Shown one piece after another: positions 1 through 4,900 of a stretch of DNA of 6,231 bases. The notes under the pieces are model-generated. The model was not told where the DNA came from. It did not search any database and was given only the letters and a program-made list of their open reading frames with translations. The translations under genes were made by a program, and so were the position numbers. The stretch is from the NCBI GenBank assembly GCA_958407085.1, contig CATYHY010000083.1, positions 1 through 6,231 on the forward strand. The letters are read 5' to 3'. Source of the DNA: an uncultured Collinsella sp. Lineage in GTDB: Bacteria; Actinomycetota; Coriobacteriia; Coriobacteriales; Coriobacteriaceae. How positions within the stretch are numbered: the first letter of the stretch is position 1; every line of letters begins with the position of its first letter.

Positions 1-93
1 ACCGTCAACATCAACCGCCTGCGCACCACGCTCGAAAAAATCGGCATCAAGGGGTATTTGACGACGCACCGCGGCCAAGGCTATTCGGTCTAG
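1..93 (+). CDS. C-terminal end of an OmpR-family response regulator (partial)
   Basis: The frame is open from base 1 and ends at the TAG at 91-93, giving 30 residues whose 5' part lies outside the window. The residues read VNINRLRTTLEKIG and then THRGQGYSV. This matches the end of an OmpR/PhoB winged-helix DNA-binding domain: the recognition helix (V-x-x-x-R-L-R-x-x-L-E) followed by the C-terminal beta-hairpin wing (T-x-R-G-x-G-Y). Such proteins bind promoter DNA after the partner kinase phosphorylates a receiver-domain aspartate, which is not visible here. The histidine kinase gene starts 9 bases after the stop, and its ribosome site overlaps this stop codon, so the two are almost certainly co-transcribed and translationally coupled. 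The R-G-Q-G-Y form of the wing is common in BceR-like regulators, which fits the kinase type, but the fragment is too short to prove a subfamily. Confidence 0.85.
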   Translation, partial: TVNINRLRTTLEKIGIKGYLTTHRGQGYSV

Positions 94-102
94 GGGCCGG
101 CT

Positions 103-1146
103 ATGTCGTTTGCCAAGTTCTTTAAAGACGCGCTGCTTCCCGTCGCCGTGTGGACGTGCGGCGTGCTGCTGAGCTGCTTTGTGCTGACGGTCGCCGGTGC
201 ACCCGTTTCTATCGTGGTCGTGGCGGTTGGCGTGTCCTTTATCTTTGGTATGCTCGGCATCGTGATCGAGTACGCGCGCCGTCGTCGTTTTCTGCGCCAG
301 CTGGAGCGTGCGGCAGAGGAGCTCGAGAGTCCCGCATGGGTGCAGGAGATGGTGCAATGTCCGACCTATGCCGAGGGCGAGCTCGAGTACGAGGTCTTGC
401 GCCGGGTGGGCAAGGCGGCATGCGATGAGGTGGCGGAAGGCCGGCACCAGACCGATGACTACCGCGACTATATCGAGAGCTGGGTCCACGAGGCCAAGCT
501 GCCCCTGGCGGCGGCTCACCTGATTTTGGAAAACCTGGACAGCAGCGAAGACGACCTGTCGCGCGTGGACGATCTGGCACGCGAGCTTGCCCGCGTGGAG
601 CGCTATATCGACCAAGCTCTGTACTATGCGCGCTCGGAAGTCGTGGAGCGCGACTACCTGATTCGCCGCTGGGATCTCAAGACCTTGGTGACGGGCGCGA
701 TTAAAGCCAACGCGCGCGAGCTTATCGCGGCGCACGTGGCTCCGGTGTGCGAGAACCTCGACTTTGAGGTCTTTACCGACGAGAAGTGGCTCGAGTTTAT
801 TCTGGGCCAGCTCATTCAGAACAGCATTAAATATGCGCGTGAGGATGGTGCGAAGATCACGTTTTCGGGCGCGTTGCTGGACGAGGGCCTGGCAAGTGAG
901 CGCATCGAGCTTACCGTCGCGGACAACGGCTGTGGTGTGAGCGCGGCCGACCTGCCCCGCGTGTTCGAGAAGGGCTTTACCGGCGACAACGGTCGCACCA
1001 CCAAGCGCGCAACGGGCATCGGCCTCTACCTGGTGGCACGTCTGTGCTCCAAGATGGGCATCGACGTCACCGCGGCATCCGAGCCCGGCGAAGGCTTCGT
1101 CGTCACGTTTGCCTTCTCGACCAACAAATTCCAATACTTTGAGTAG
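103..1146 (+). CDS. Sensor histidine kinase, BceS-like intramembrane-sensing type
   Basis: This 347-residue membrane kinase would autophosphorylate on histidine and pass the phosphate to the regulator encoded just upstream. Two hydrophobic segments (about 11-31 and 35-56) are separated by only a few residues (AGAP), so there is almost no external sensor domain. A positively charged stretch (RRRRFLRQ) follows. The phospho-acceptor is His129 in ESWVHEAKLPLAA, close to the W-V-H-x-I-K-T-P signature of BceS-type kinases, although here Ala and Leu replace the usual Ile and Thr. The HATPase domain is intact: N-box GQLIQNSIKYA (235-245, Asn240), G1 DNGCG (274-278), F-box FEKGF (288-292), G2 GIGLYL (305-310). 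The start is supported by AGGGG at 92-96, six bases upstream. BceS-like kinases usually sense cell-wall antibiotics through a BceAB-type ABC transporter. None is visible here, so the stimulus is unknown. Confidence 0.92.
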   Translation: MSFAKFFKDALLPVAVWTCGVLLSCFVLTVAGAPVSIVVVAVGVSFIFGMLGIVIEYARRRRFLRQLERAAEELESPAWVQEMVQCPTYAEGELEYEVLRRVGKAACDEVAEGRHQTDDYRDYIESWVHEAKLPLAAAHLILENLDSSEDDLSRVDDLARELARVERYIDQALYYARSEVVERDYLIRRWDLKTLVTGAIKANARELIAAHVAPVCENLDFEVFTDEKWLEFILGQLIQNSIKYAREDGAKITFSGALLDEGLASERIELTVADNGCGVSAADLPRVFEKGFTGDNGRTTKRATGIGLYLVARLCSKMGIDVTAASEPGEGFVVTFAFSTNKFQYFE

Positions 1147-1188
1147 TCGTCGCGGTGTAACGTCCCGGAGCGTCATTCACGTTAAGAC

Positions 1189-1210
1189 AATTATCCCAAA
1201 CGGGATAATT
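1189..1210. promoter_or_regulatory. Operator 1 of the hipBA module (9-bp arm palindrome)
   Basis: Arms AATTATCCC (1189-1197) and GGGATAATT (1202-1210) are perfect reverse complements around the spacer AAAC. The half-site TATCC/GGATA is the same as that of the E. coli HipB operators, but the gap between these half-sites is 6 bases here, not the 8 known for E. coli. It lies over the expected -35 region of the hipB promoter. It is inferred to be bound by a HipB dimer and used for autoregulation. Confidence 0.8.
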
Positions 1211-1221
1211 CCATCATGATG

Positions 1222-1230
1222 TGCTATGAT
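1222..1230 (+). promoter_or_regulatory. Extended -10 promoter element for hipBA
   Basis: TGC followed by TATGAT (1225-1230) makes a TGn plus -10 hexamer, one mismatch from TATAAT. No good -35 hexamer lies 16-18 bases upstream, where GGGATA/GGATAA of operator 1 sits, so the extended -10 probably carries recognition. Transcription would start near 1236-1238, inside operator 2. Bound HipB would therefore block polymerase from both sides. Confidence 0.6.
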
Positions 1231-1253
1231 TATCCCGTTTGGGATAATCATAG
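1224..1253. promoter_or_regulatory. Operator 2 of the hipBA module (13-bp arm palindrome)
   Basis: Arms CTATGATTATCCC (1224-1236) and GGGATAATCATAG (1241-1253) pair perfectly around GTTT. The central 20 bases (1229-1248) are the exact reverse complement of 1190-1209 in operator 1, so the same site is present twice in opposite orientation with centres 39 bp apart. It overlaps the -10 hexamer and the likely start point, and ends at the hipB ribosome site (AGGGGA, 1252-1257). In RNA the arms could also form a stem just upstream of that ribosome site. Confidence 0.8.
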
Positions 1254-1262
1254 GGGATTAGC

Positions 1263-1508
1263 ATGCAAGACTGGAATGAGCGAACGATTTTTGACCCAGC
1301 TGAACTCGGTGCATATTTGCGTGAGCGCCGGAAGAAGCTCGGTTATACCCAACGCGATGTGGCTGATTTCAACCAGTGCAGTTTGCGCTTTGTGAGCGAG
1401 CTTGAGCGTGGAAAGGCGGGTGCCAATCTTCGCCAAACCCTTCAAATCGCTAACAGCTTGGGGGTCGATTTGATCCTGAGGGAGAGGGGCGACGGCTCAT
1501 GGCATTAA
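1263..1508 (+). CDS. hipB: HipB-like antitoxin, XRE/Cro helix-turn-helix repressor
   Basis: This is an 81-residue protein made mostly of one HTH_3 (XRE) domain. The visible core runs LGAYLRERRKKLGYTQ (15-30), then DVADFNQCSLRFVSELERGK (32-51) and LQIANSLGVDLIL (60-72). T29-Q30 opens helix 2, and residues 40-49 form the recognition helix. The F-V-S-E-L-E-R-G-K segment is typical of the HipB branch of XRE regulators. As known for HipB, it should dimerise, bind operator palindromes upstream of its own gene, and hold the HipA kinase inactive. Two matching palindromes lie directly upstream. AGGGGA at 1252-1257 is a good ribosome site five bases before the ATG. The last four codons overlap hipA, the usual antitoxin-first arrangement. 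Target and partner are inferred from family and context. Confidence 0.9.
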   Translation: MQDWNERTIFDPAELGAYLRERRKKLGYTQRDVADFNQCSLRFVSELERGKAGANLRQTLQIANSLGVDLILRERGDGSWH

Positions 1509-2788
1509 AGGTTTATCGTGAGTATCGGGGAACGTTTGAGCTGGTCGGAGAATTTGAGAGGGCCGACCCCGTAAACGAGACGTTTGCATATGATGAGGGA
1601 TATCTTGAACGCGACGATGCTGCCGCACTCTCAGCTTCTCTTCCCTTGCGACATGAGCCATATGCCAGCAATGAGTTTTCGGCCTTCTTTTCGGGCATGC
1701 TTCCCGAGGGCCCGGTTCGGCATGAGCTGTCGATGCGTTTTCAAATCCCCCAGTCAGACTATTTATCGATGCTCGAGCGTTTGGGCGATGAGTGCGTTGG
1801 TGCCTTGAGGTTTCTCGGCGATGAGAAATCGAGCTACGATCCGGGCTATCGTCCTCTGCAAGACGAGGATTTTGAGGCACTTTCTAAGGCGGAAGTGTTT
1901 GAGATTGCAAATGATATGCAGGATTCGAGGCTGTCGTTGGCGGGCGCTCAGTCTAAAACCGGTTGGTTTTTACCGCGCGGTAAAGATGCAAAAAAGGCCG
2001 GGTCGGGGGATTGGATGCTGCCGCTCGGCTCTGCCCCCTCGACTCACATAGTCAAGATTGCTTCAACTAAACATCCGGATTTGCCGTTCAACGAATTAAT
2101 TTGCATGACGGCAGCGTCTGCTGCTGGGCTTGAAATTGCCCGTTCAGAAGCTTCGGATACGATTCCTGGTGCGTTCTTTTCCGAGCGTTATGACAGAATC
2201 TGGAGCAATGAGCCGCCGTCGATGAGCGGATTCGATGTGCCTCTGAGGCTGCATCAGGAGGATTTTTGCCAAGCGGTTGGCTGGCCTTCGTATATGAAAT
2301 ACGAGACACGTCCCGATAGCTGCTATATGGCTCTTTGCGGCCGATTGATAAGAGAGCAATCGTCTAACGTAATTGCTGATACTCAAATGTTCGCTCGTCA
2401 GGTAATGGTCGATTATGCGTTGGGGAATTGCGACTCGCATCTCAAGAACCATTCGTTTCTTTATAGTCCGAGTTGGCGGGAAAAGAGGTTGGCCCCTGCA
2501 TACGATATTGTTTGCACGACGATAATGGGATACGACCATAATCTTGGGATTGATATTGGGGATCACCGGGTGATCGATGGGGTGACTCCTGAAGATTTCG
2601 AATTCATGTCTCAAGATTTGCATCTGCCACTCAAGATGATCAAGAACATCGCGGCGGAAGTGGCTGAAGAGGTGTCTGCCCAGCTTGCAGAACTTGCCTC
2701 TGCAACCGGAGATTTGGGTCGGGTCGCTCTGAAAATTCAGACGGATTCCGTTGAGAGAATGAGGGTTCTGGAGCAATTCTCAGCCTAA
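1499..2788 (+). CDS. hipA: HipA-family serine/threonine kinase toxin
   Basis: At 429 residues this is full length for the family (E. coli HipA has 440). The N-terminal Couple_hipA domain spans about 1-108, with SASLPL, FFSGMLPEGPVRHEL and LGDECVGALRF. The HipA_C kinase domain follows. LAGAQSKT (147-154) is the nucleotide loop, preceded by Ser146, which lines up with the autophosphorylated Ser150 of E. coli HipA. Lys186 in THIVK is the ATP lysine, and N198-E199 and LHQEDFCQA (251-259) are family motifs. NCDSHLKN (310-317) supplies catalytic Asp312 and Asn317. AYDI (334-337) supplies the metal-binding Asp336. Nothing essential is missing, so the kinase should be active. The E. coli enzyme phosphorylates glutamyl-tRNA synthetase GltX, halting translation and causing persistence; the target here is unknown. 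The start overlaps hipB by 10 bases and follows the purine-rich GAGGGAGAGGGG (1478-1489). Base composition is lower in G+C than its neighbours (28 of 60 at 2401-2460), suggesting transfer. Confidence 0.95.
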   Translation: MALKVYREYRGTFELVGEFERADPVNETFAYDEGYLERDDAAALSASLPLRHEPYASNEFSAFFSGMLPEGPVRHELSMRFQIPQSDYLSMLERLGDECVGALRFLGDEKSSYDPGYRPLQDEDFEALSKAEVFEIANDMQDSRLSLAGAQSKTGWFLPRGKDAKKAGSGDWMLPLGSAPSTHIVKIASTKHPDLPFNELICMTAASAAGLEIARSEASDTIPGAFFSERYDRIWSNEPPSMSGFDVPLRLHQEDFCQAVGWPSYMKYETRPDSCYMALCGRLIREQSSNVIADTQMFARQVMVDYALGNCDSHLKNHSFLYSPSWREKRLAPAYDIVCTTIMGYDHNLGIDIGDHRVIDGVTPEDFEFMSQDLHLPLKMIKNIAAEVAEEVSAQLAELASATGDLGRVALKIQTDSVERMRVLEQFSA

Positions 2789-2793
2789 AGCAA

Positions 2794-2822
2794 AGCGGGG
2801 CCACCGTAATGGTGGTCCCGCT
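2794..2822. terminator. Hairpin terminator between convergent hipA and the UspA-family gene
   Basis: Arms AGCGGGGCCACC (2794-2805) and GGTGGTCCCGCT (2811-2822) form a 12-bp stem with one G-T pair and the loop GTAAT. The hipA stop is 5 bases upstream. The minus-strand gene ends 57 bases to the right. The stem is followed by CTCTTGG on the plus strand and CTTTGCTTTAGG on the minus strand. Both T tracts are broken, so it may act in both directions with modest strength. Confidence 0.7.
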
Positions 2823-2878
2823 CTTGGAAGACTTGGGCACGTGGGCTTGCGCTCCGCGATGCGTTAGGCGTACGTTTG

Positions 2879-3316
2879 CTACTTCACGACCAAGATGTCG
2901 CAGTCCGTATTGCGCAGCAGGAACGTCGAAATCGAACCCAGCAGCGCATACTTGATCGAGGACAGGCCGCGGGCGCCGCAGAGCACCAGGTCGGGCTTAA
3001 CCACGTCGAGCATCTCGTCCTTGAGCGTCTCGCGAATACGGCCGGCGCGAATCATGACCTCGACCTCGGGAATATCGGGATTGGCCTTGGCCTCTTCGAG
3101 CTGCTTGGCGATGGAGTTCTTAAATGCCTCCTCTAGGCCGTTGACCAGATCGACCGGATAGGAACCGGCGCTCTCGAGCGCCGTGGAATCGATAACGTGG
3201 CCGATGATTAGCTTGGCGCCGTTGTTCGCGGCGACCTTGATGGCGCGTGCGAGCACAAAATCCTGCTGCTCAGTACCGTCGAGTGAAACAAATACCTTGG
3301 TGTAGCCCTCGTTCAT
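2879..3316 (-). CDS. Universal stress protein, UspA family (ATP-binding type)
   Basis: A single-domain cytoplasmic protein of 145 residues, the normal size for one Usp domain. It begins with the beta-strand KVFVSLDG (7-14), where Asp13 is the usual adenine-contacting residue. The ATP-binding signature G-x2-G-x9-G-S is complete at 114-128 (GARG, nine residues, GS), followed by the closing strand CDILVVK. Members with this signature bind ATP, usually as dimers, and are induced by starvation, redox or envelope stress; they do not carry a defined enzymatic reaction. The start is well fixed: on the minus strand AAGGAGG (3322-3328) sits five bases before ATG. The gene stands alone, convergent with hipA and divergent from uppP. 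The upstream region contains TATAAC (minus strand, 3407-3412) as a possible -10, but no convincing -35 accompanies it. Confidence 0.93.
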   Translation of the reverse strand: MNEGYTKVFVSLDGTEQQDFVLARAIKVAANNGAKLIIGHVIDSTALESAGSYPVDLVNGLEEAFKNSIAKQLEEAKANPDIPEVEVMIRAGRIRETLKDEMLDVVKPDLVLCGARGLSSIKYALLGSISTFLLRNTDCDILVVK

Positions 3317-3563
3317 GGTTTCCTCCTTGGTCTATCGCACGGGCGCGGGGCTCGTGCATCGGGCGGGCGCGGGCGCGTTGGCCGCCGGACACTTTATCTT
3401 GTTGCAGTTATACCCAAGGATTTGGGTTTGACCGCTCGCAATTCTGTGAACGGGCGAGTTTTTTGGTAAGGGTAGGCGTAGACGCGCCCGAACGGTTGAT
3501 AATGGGACATCGCCCGCACCGTCCGCAGAACAATATCGGCGGGTGTCTAACGAGGGGGTCCCT
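3317..3563. other. Divergent intergenic region between the UspA-family gene and uppP
   Basis: No gene is seen in this 247-base gap. Near the minus-strand gene lies a G/C-only-biased stretch (about 3350-3388, GGGCGC-type runs). A more A/T-rich centre follows (3391-3470), where promoters for both genes would be expected. It includes a 6-bp inverted repeat, ACCCAA (3412-3417) and TTGGGT (3422-3427), overlapping the candidate minus-strand -10. On the plus strand GATAAT (3498-3503) is a possible -10 for uppP without a recognisable -35. None of these promoters is secure. Confidence 0.4.
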
Positions 3564-4544
3564 TTGGATATTATCGAGCTTCTAAAATCTGCCTTCATGG
3601 GCCTGGTCGAGGGCATCACCGAATGGCTGCCTGTTTCGTCGACCGGTCACATGATCTTGGTGGACGAGTTCGTCAAGATGAACGTGAGCGAGACGTTCTG
3701 GAATATGTTCCTGGTCGTGATTCAGCTCGGCGCCATTCTGGCCGTCTGTGTGCTGTTCTTCCATGAGCTCAATCCGTTCTCGCCCAGCAAGGGCAAGGAG
3801 GGCCGTCGCGACACCTGGGTGCTGTGGGGCAAGATTGTGCTCGGCTGCATTCCCGCCGCGGCGATCGGTCTGCCGCTTAACGACTGGATGGAGGAGCATT
3901 TCTACAATGCTCCCGTCGTGGCGCTGGCGCTCATTGTGTACGGCGTGCTGTTTATCGTGATCGAGAACTGGCGCGCGAGCAAGCGCGAGGAAATGGCCGT
4001 TGCCGGTTCGTTTGGCTCGCGTGCTGTGGTGTCGGGTGGACGTCCCGCCGGTGCGCACTTTGCGGCGCCCGCCGCGGCTACCGCTGAGGATGAGGACGAT
4101 GACGAGAATCTGGACTTTGGCTCCATCGCCACGCTCGAGGACCTGAGCTGGAAGACTGCGCTGGGTATCGGCTGCTTCCAGGTGCTTTCGCTGGTGCCTG
4201 GTACGTCTCGTTCCGGTTCTACCATCATCGGTGGCCTGCTTTTGGGCTGCACGCGTTCGGTGGCGTCCAAGTTTACGTTCTTCCTGGCCATCCCTGTCAT
4301 GTTTGGCGCGAGTGCACTCAAGCTGGTCAAATACTTCATCAAGGGCGGCACGTTCGGCGCCAACGAGGTCGCTATCTTGGGCGTGGGCTGCGTTGTGGCC
4401 TTTGTGGTTTCGCTCATCGCCATCAAGTGGCTCATGGGCTTCGTCCGCCGTCACGACTTCAAGTGCTTCGGTGTTTACCGCATCATCCTGGGCGTCGTAG
4501 TGCTCGCATACTTCTTCGTTCTGGAGCCTATGCTCGGCCTGTAA
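3564..4544 (+). CDS. uppP: Undecaprenyl-diphosphatase (UppP/BacA)
   Basis: This integral membrane enzyme removes a phosphate from undecaprenyl diphosphate to regenerate the C55-P lipid carrier for peptidoglycan and other wall polymers. Extra copies give bacitracin resistance. Numbering from the TTG start (326 residues): catalytic motif 1 is EGITEWLPVSSTGH (16-29), with Glu16, Glu20 and His29. Motif 2 is PGTSRSGST (212-220), with Arg216. At least six hydrophobic stretches flank these, ending with RIILGVVVLAYFFVL. TTG at 3564 is chosen because MDIIELLK is the usual family beginning and GAGGGGG (3552-3558) lies five bases upstream. An in-frame GTG at 3543 would add seven residues but lacks a ribosome site. 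The protein is about 50 residues longer than typical because of an insertion at about 142-190 that ends in an acidic run. It stands alone, with its own terminator downstream. Confidence 0.95.
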   Translation: MDIIELLKSAFMGLVEGITEWLPVSSTGHMILVDEFVKMNVSETFWNMFLVVIQLGAILAVCVLFFHELNPFSPSKGKEGRRDTWVLWGKIVLGCIPAAAIGLPLNDWMEEHFYNAPVVALALIVYGVLFIVIENWRASKREEMAVAGSFGSRAVVSGGRPAGAHFAAPAAATAEDEDDDENLDFGSIATLEDLSWKTALGIGCFQVLSLVPGTSRSGSTIIGGLLLGCTRSVASKFTFFLAIPVMFGASALKLVKYFIKGGTFGANEVAILGVGCVVAFVVSLIAIKWLMGFVRRHDFKCFGVYRIILGVVVLAYFFVLEPMLGL

Positions 4545-4559
4545 CTTGGTTGACGCTGC

Positions 4560-4659
4560 GCGGCGGCCAGAGCGACAACTTGTCATTCAAAGAGGGCGGC
4601 ATGACCAAAAGGTCTATGCCGCCCTCTTTTCATGCCAATTTGTTCGCTCTGGCCGCCGC
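4560..4659. repeat. Perfect 16-bp inverted repeat enclosing the uppP terminator
   Basis: GCGGCGGCCAGAGCGA at 4560-4575 is the exact reverse complement of 4644-4659. The arms lie 68 bases apart and enclose the terminator hairpin, with about 13 unpaired bases on each side. The result could be a long compound hairpin in RNA or a cruciform in DNA. Its left arm starts only 15 bases after the uppP stop. Confidence 0.75.
4589..4630 (+). terminator. Strong intrinsic terminator of uppP
   Basis: The stem pairs AAAGAGGGCGGCAT (4589-4602) with ATGCCGCCCTCTTT (4616-4629). It continues inward, past one bulged T (4615), as GACC (4603-4606) with GGTC (4611-4614) around an AAAA loop. TTTT at 4627-4630 closes the 3' side. 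It lies 44 bases past the uppP stop. The AAA run on the left arm would give a matching T-run on the minus strand, so it could work both ways. Confidence 0.88.
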
Positions 4660-4694
4660 TCGCTGCTGCTACCGTGACATCGGTGGCTCTGTGA

Positions 4695-4761
4695 TTGGCG
4701 CAATGGGGTCAGGTTACTTTGCACCAGCTTGGTGCAGACAAATCTGACCCCATTGCGCCAA
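4695..4761. repeat. 67-bp palindromic element, REP/RAYT-like candidate
   Basis: The left arm TTGGCGCAATGGGGTCAG (4695-4712) and the right arm CTGACCCCATTGCGCCAA (4744-4761) are perfect 18-bp reverse complements. Inside them a second inverted repeat, TGCACCA (4720-4726) with TGGTGCA (4730-4736), sits around GCT, with small mismatches between inner and outer stems. There is no T tract, so it is not a normal terminator. GGGGTCAG arms of this sort recall palindromes associated with REP-type single-strand transposases, but no transposase is present and only one copy is seen here. The mobile-element reading is an inference. Confidence 0.6.
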
Positions 4762-4808
4762 ATCCGCTGGGGCGGGCCCGATGGTGGCGGACGGAGTCGT
4801 GGTGTGAT

Positions 4809-4839
4809 TTGCGTCGGTGTCCGCGCGGCTCGGTATACT
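4809..4839 (+). promoter_or_regulatory. Candidate promoter for the helicase gene
   Basis: TATACT at 4834-4839 is a good -10 hexamer. The best -35 is TTGCGT at 4809-4814, with a long 19-base spacer, so the promoter is plausible rather than certain. Transcription would begin near 4846, leaving a leader of about 55 bases. The ribosome site TGAGGAG (4888-4894) lies six bases before the ATG at 4901. Confidence 0.5.
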
Positions 4840-4900
4840 GGTACGGCTCAAACTATGGCGCTGCCCGCAGGCGCGCCGTCCGTCAGATGAGGAGTCGCCC

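Noticed and set aside
2144..2776. Minus-strand open frame of 210 codons opposite hipA
   Set aside because: It lies antisense to the kinase domain, has no recognisable domain or start signal, and crosses conserved HipA motifs.
1147..2830. Attachment sites or target duplications bordering hipBA
   Set aside because: I looked for direct repeats flanking the module and saw none convincing. No integrase or transposase is present, so the insertion boundaries cannot be placed.
3350..3388. GGGCGC-rich stretch upstream of the UspA-family gene as a repeat array
   Set aside because: The units are irregular and short. It looks like simple GC-rich composition, not a defined repeat or CRISPR.
3543..3563. 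GTG start for uppP adding seven residues
   Set aside because: No ribosome site precedes it, and the extra residues do not fit the usual family N-terminus; TTG at 3564 is better placed.
3582..4586. Long open frame of 334 codons on the minus strand opposite uppP
   Set aside because: It is fully antisense to a clear UppP. It reads as a low-complexity Arg/His/Gln-rich product with no domain, and has no ribosome site, as expected in high-GC DNA.
4545..4900. Possible small gene or RNA gene in the uppP-helicase gap
   Set aside because: Short frames here lack ribosome sites and run through the hairpins. No tRNA or riboswitch fold was recognised; the palindromes and promoter explain most of the stretch.
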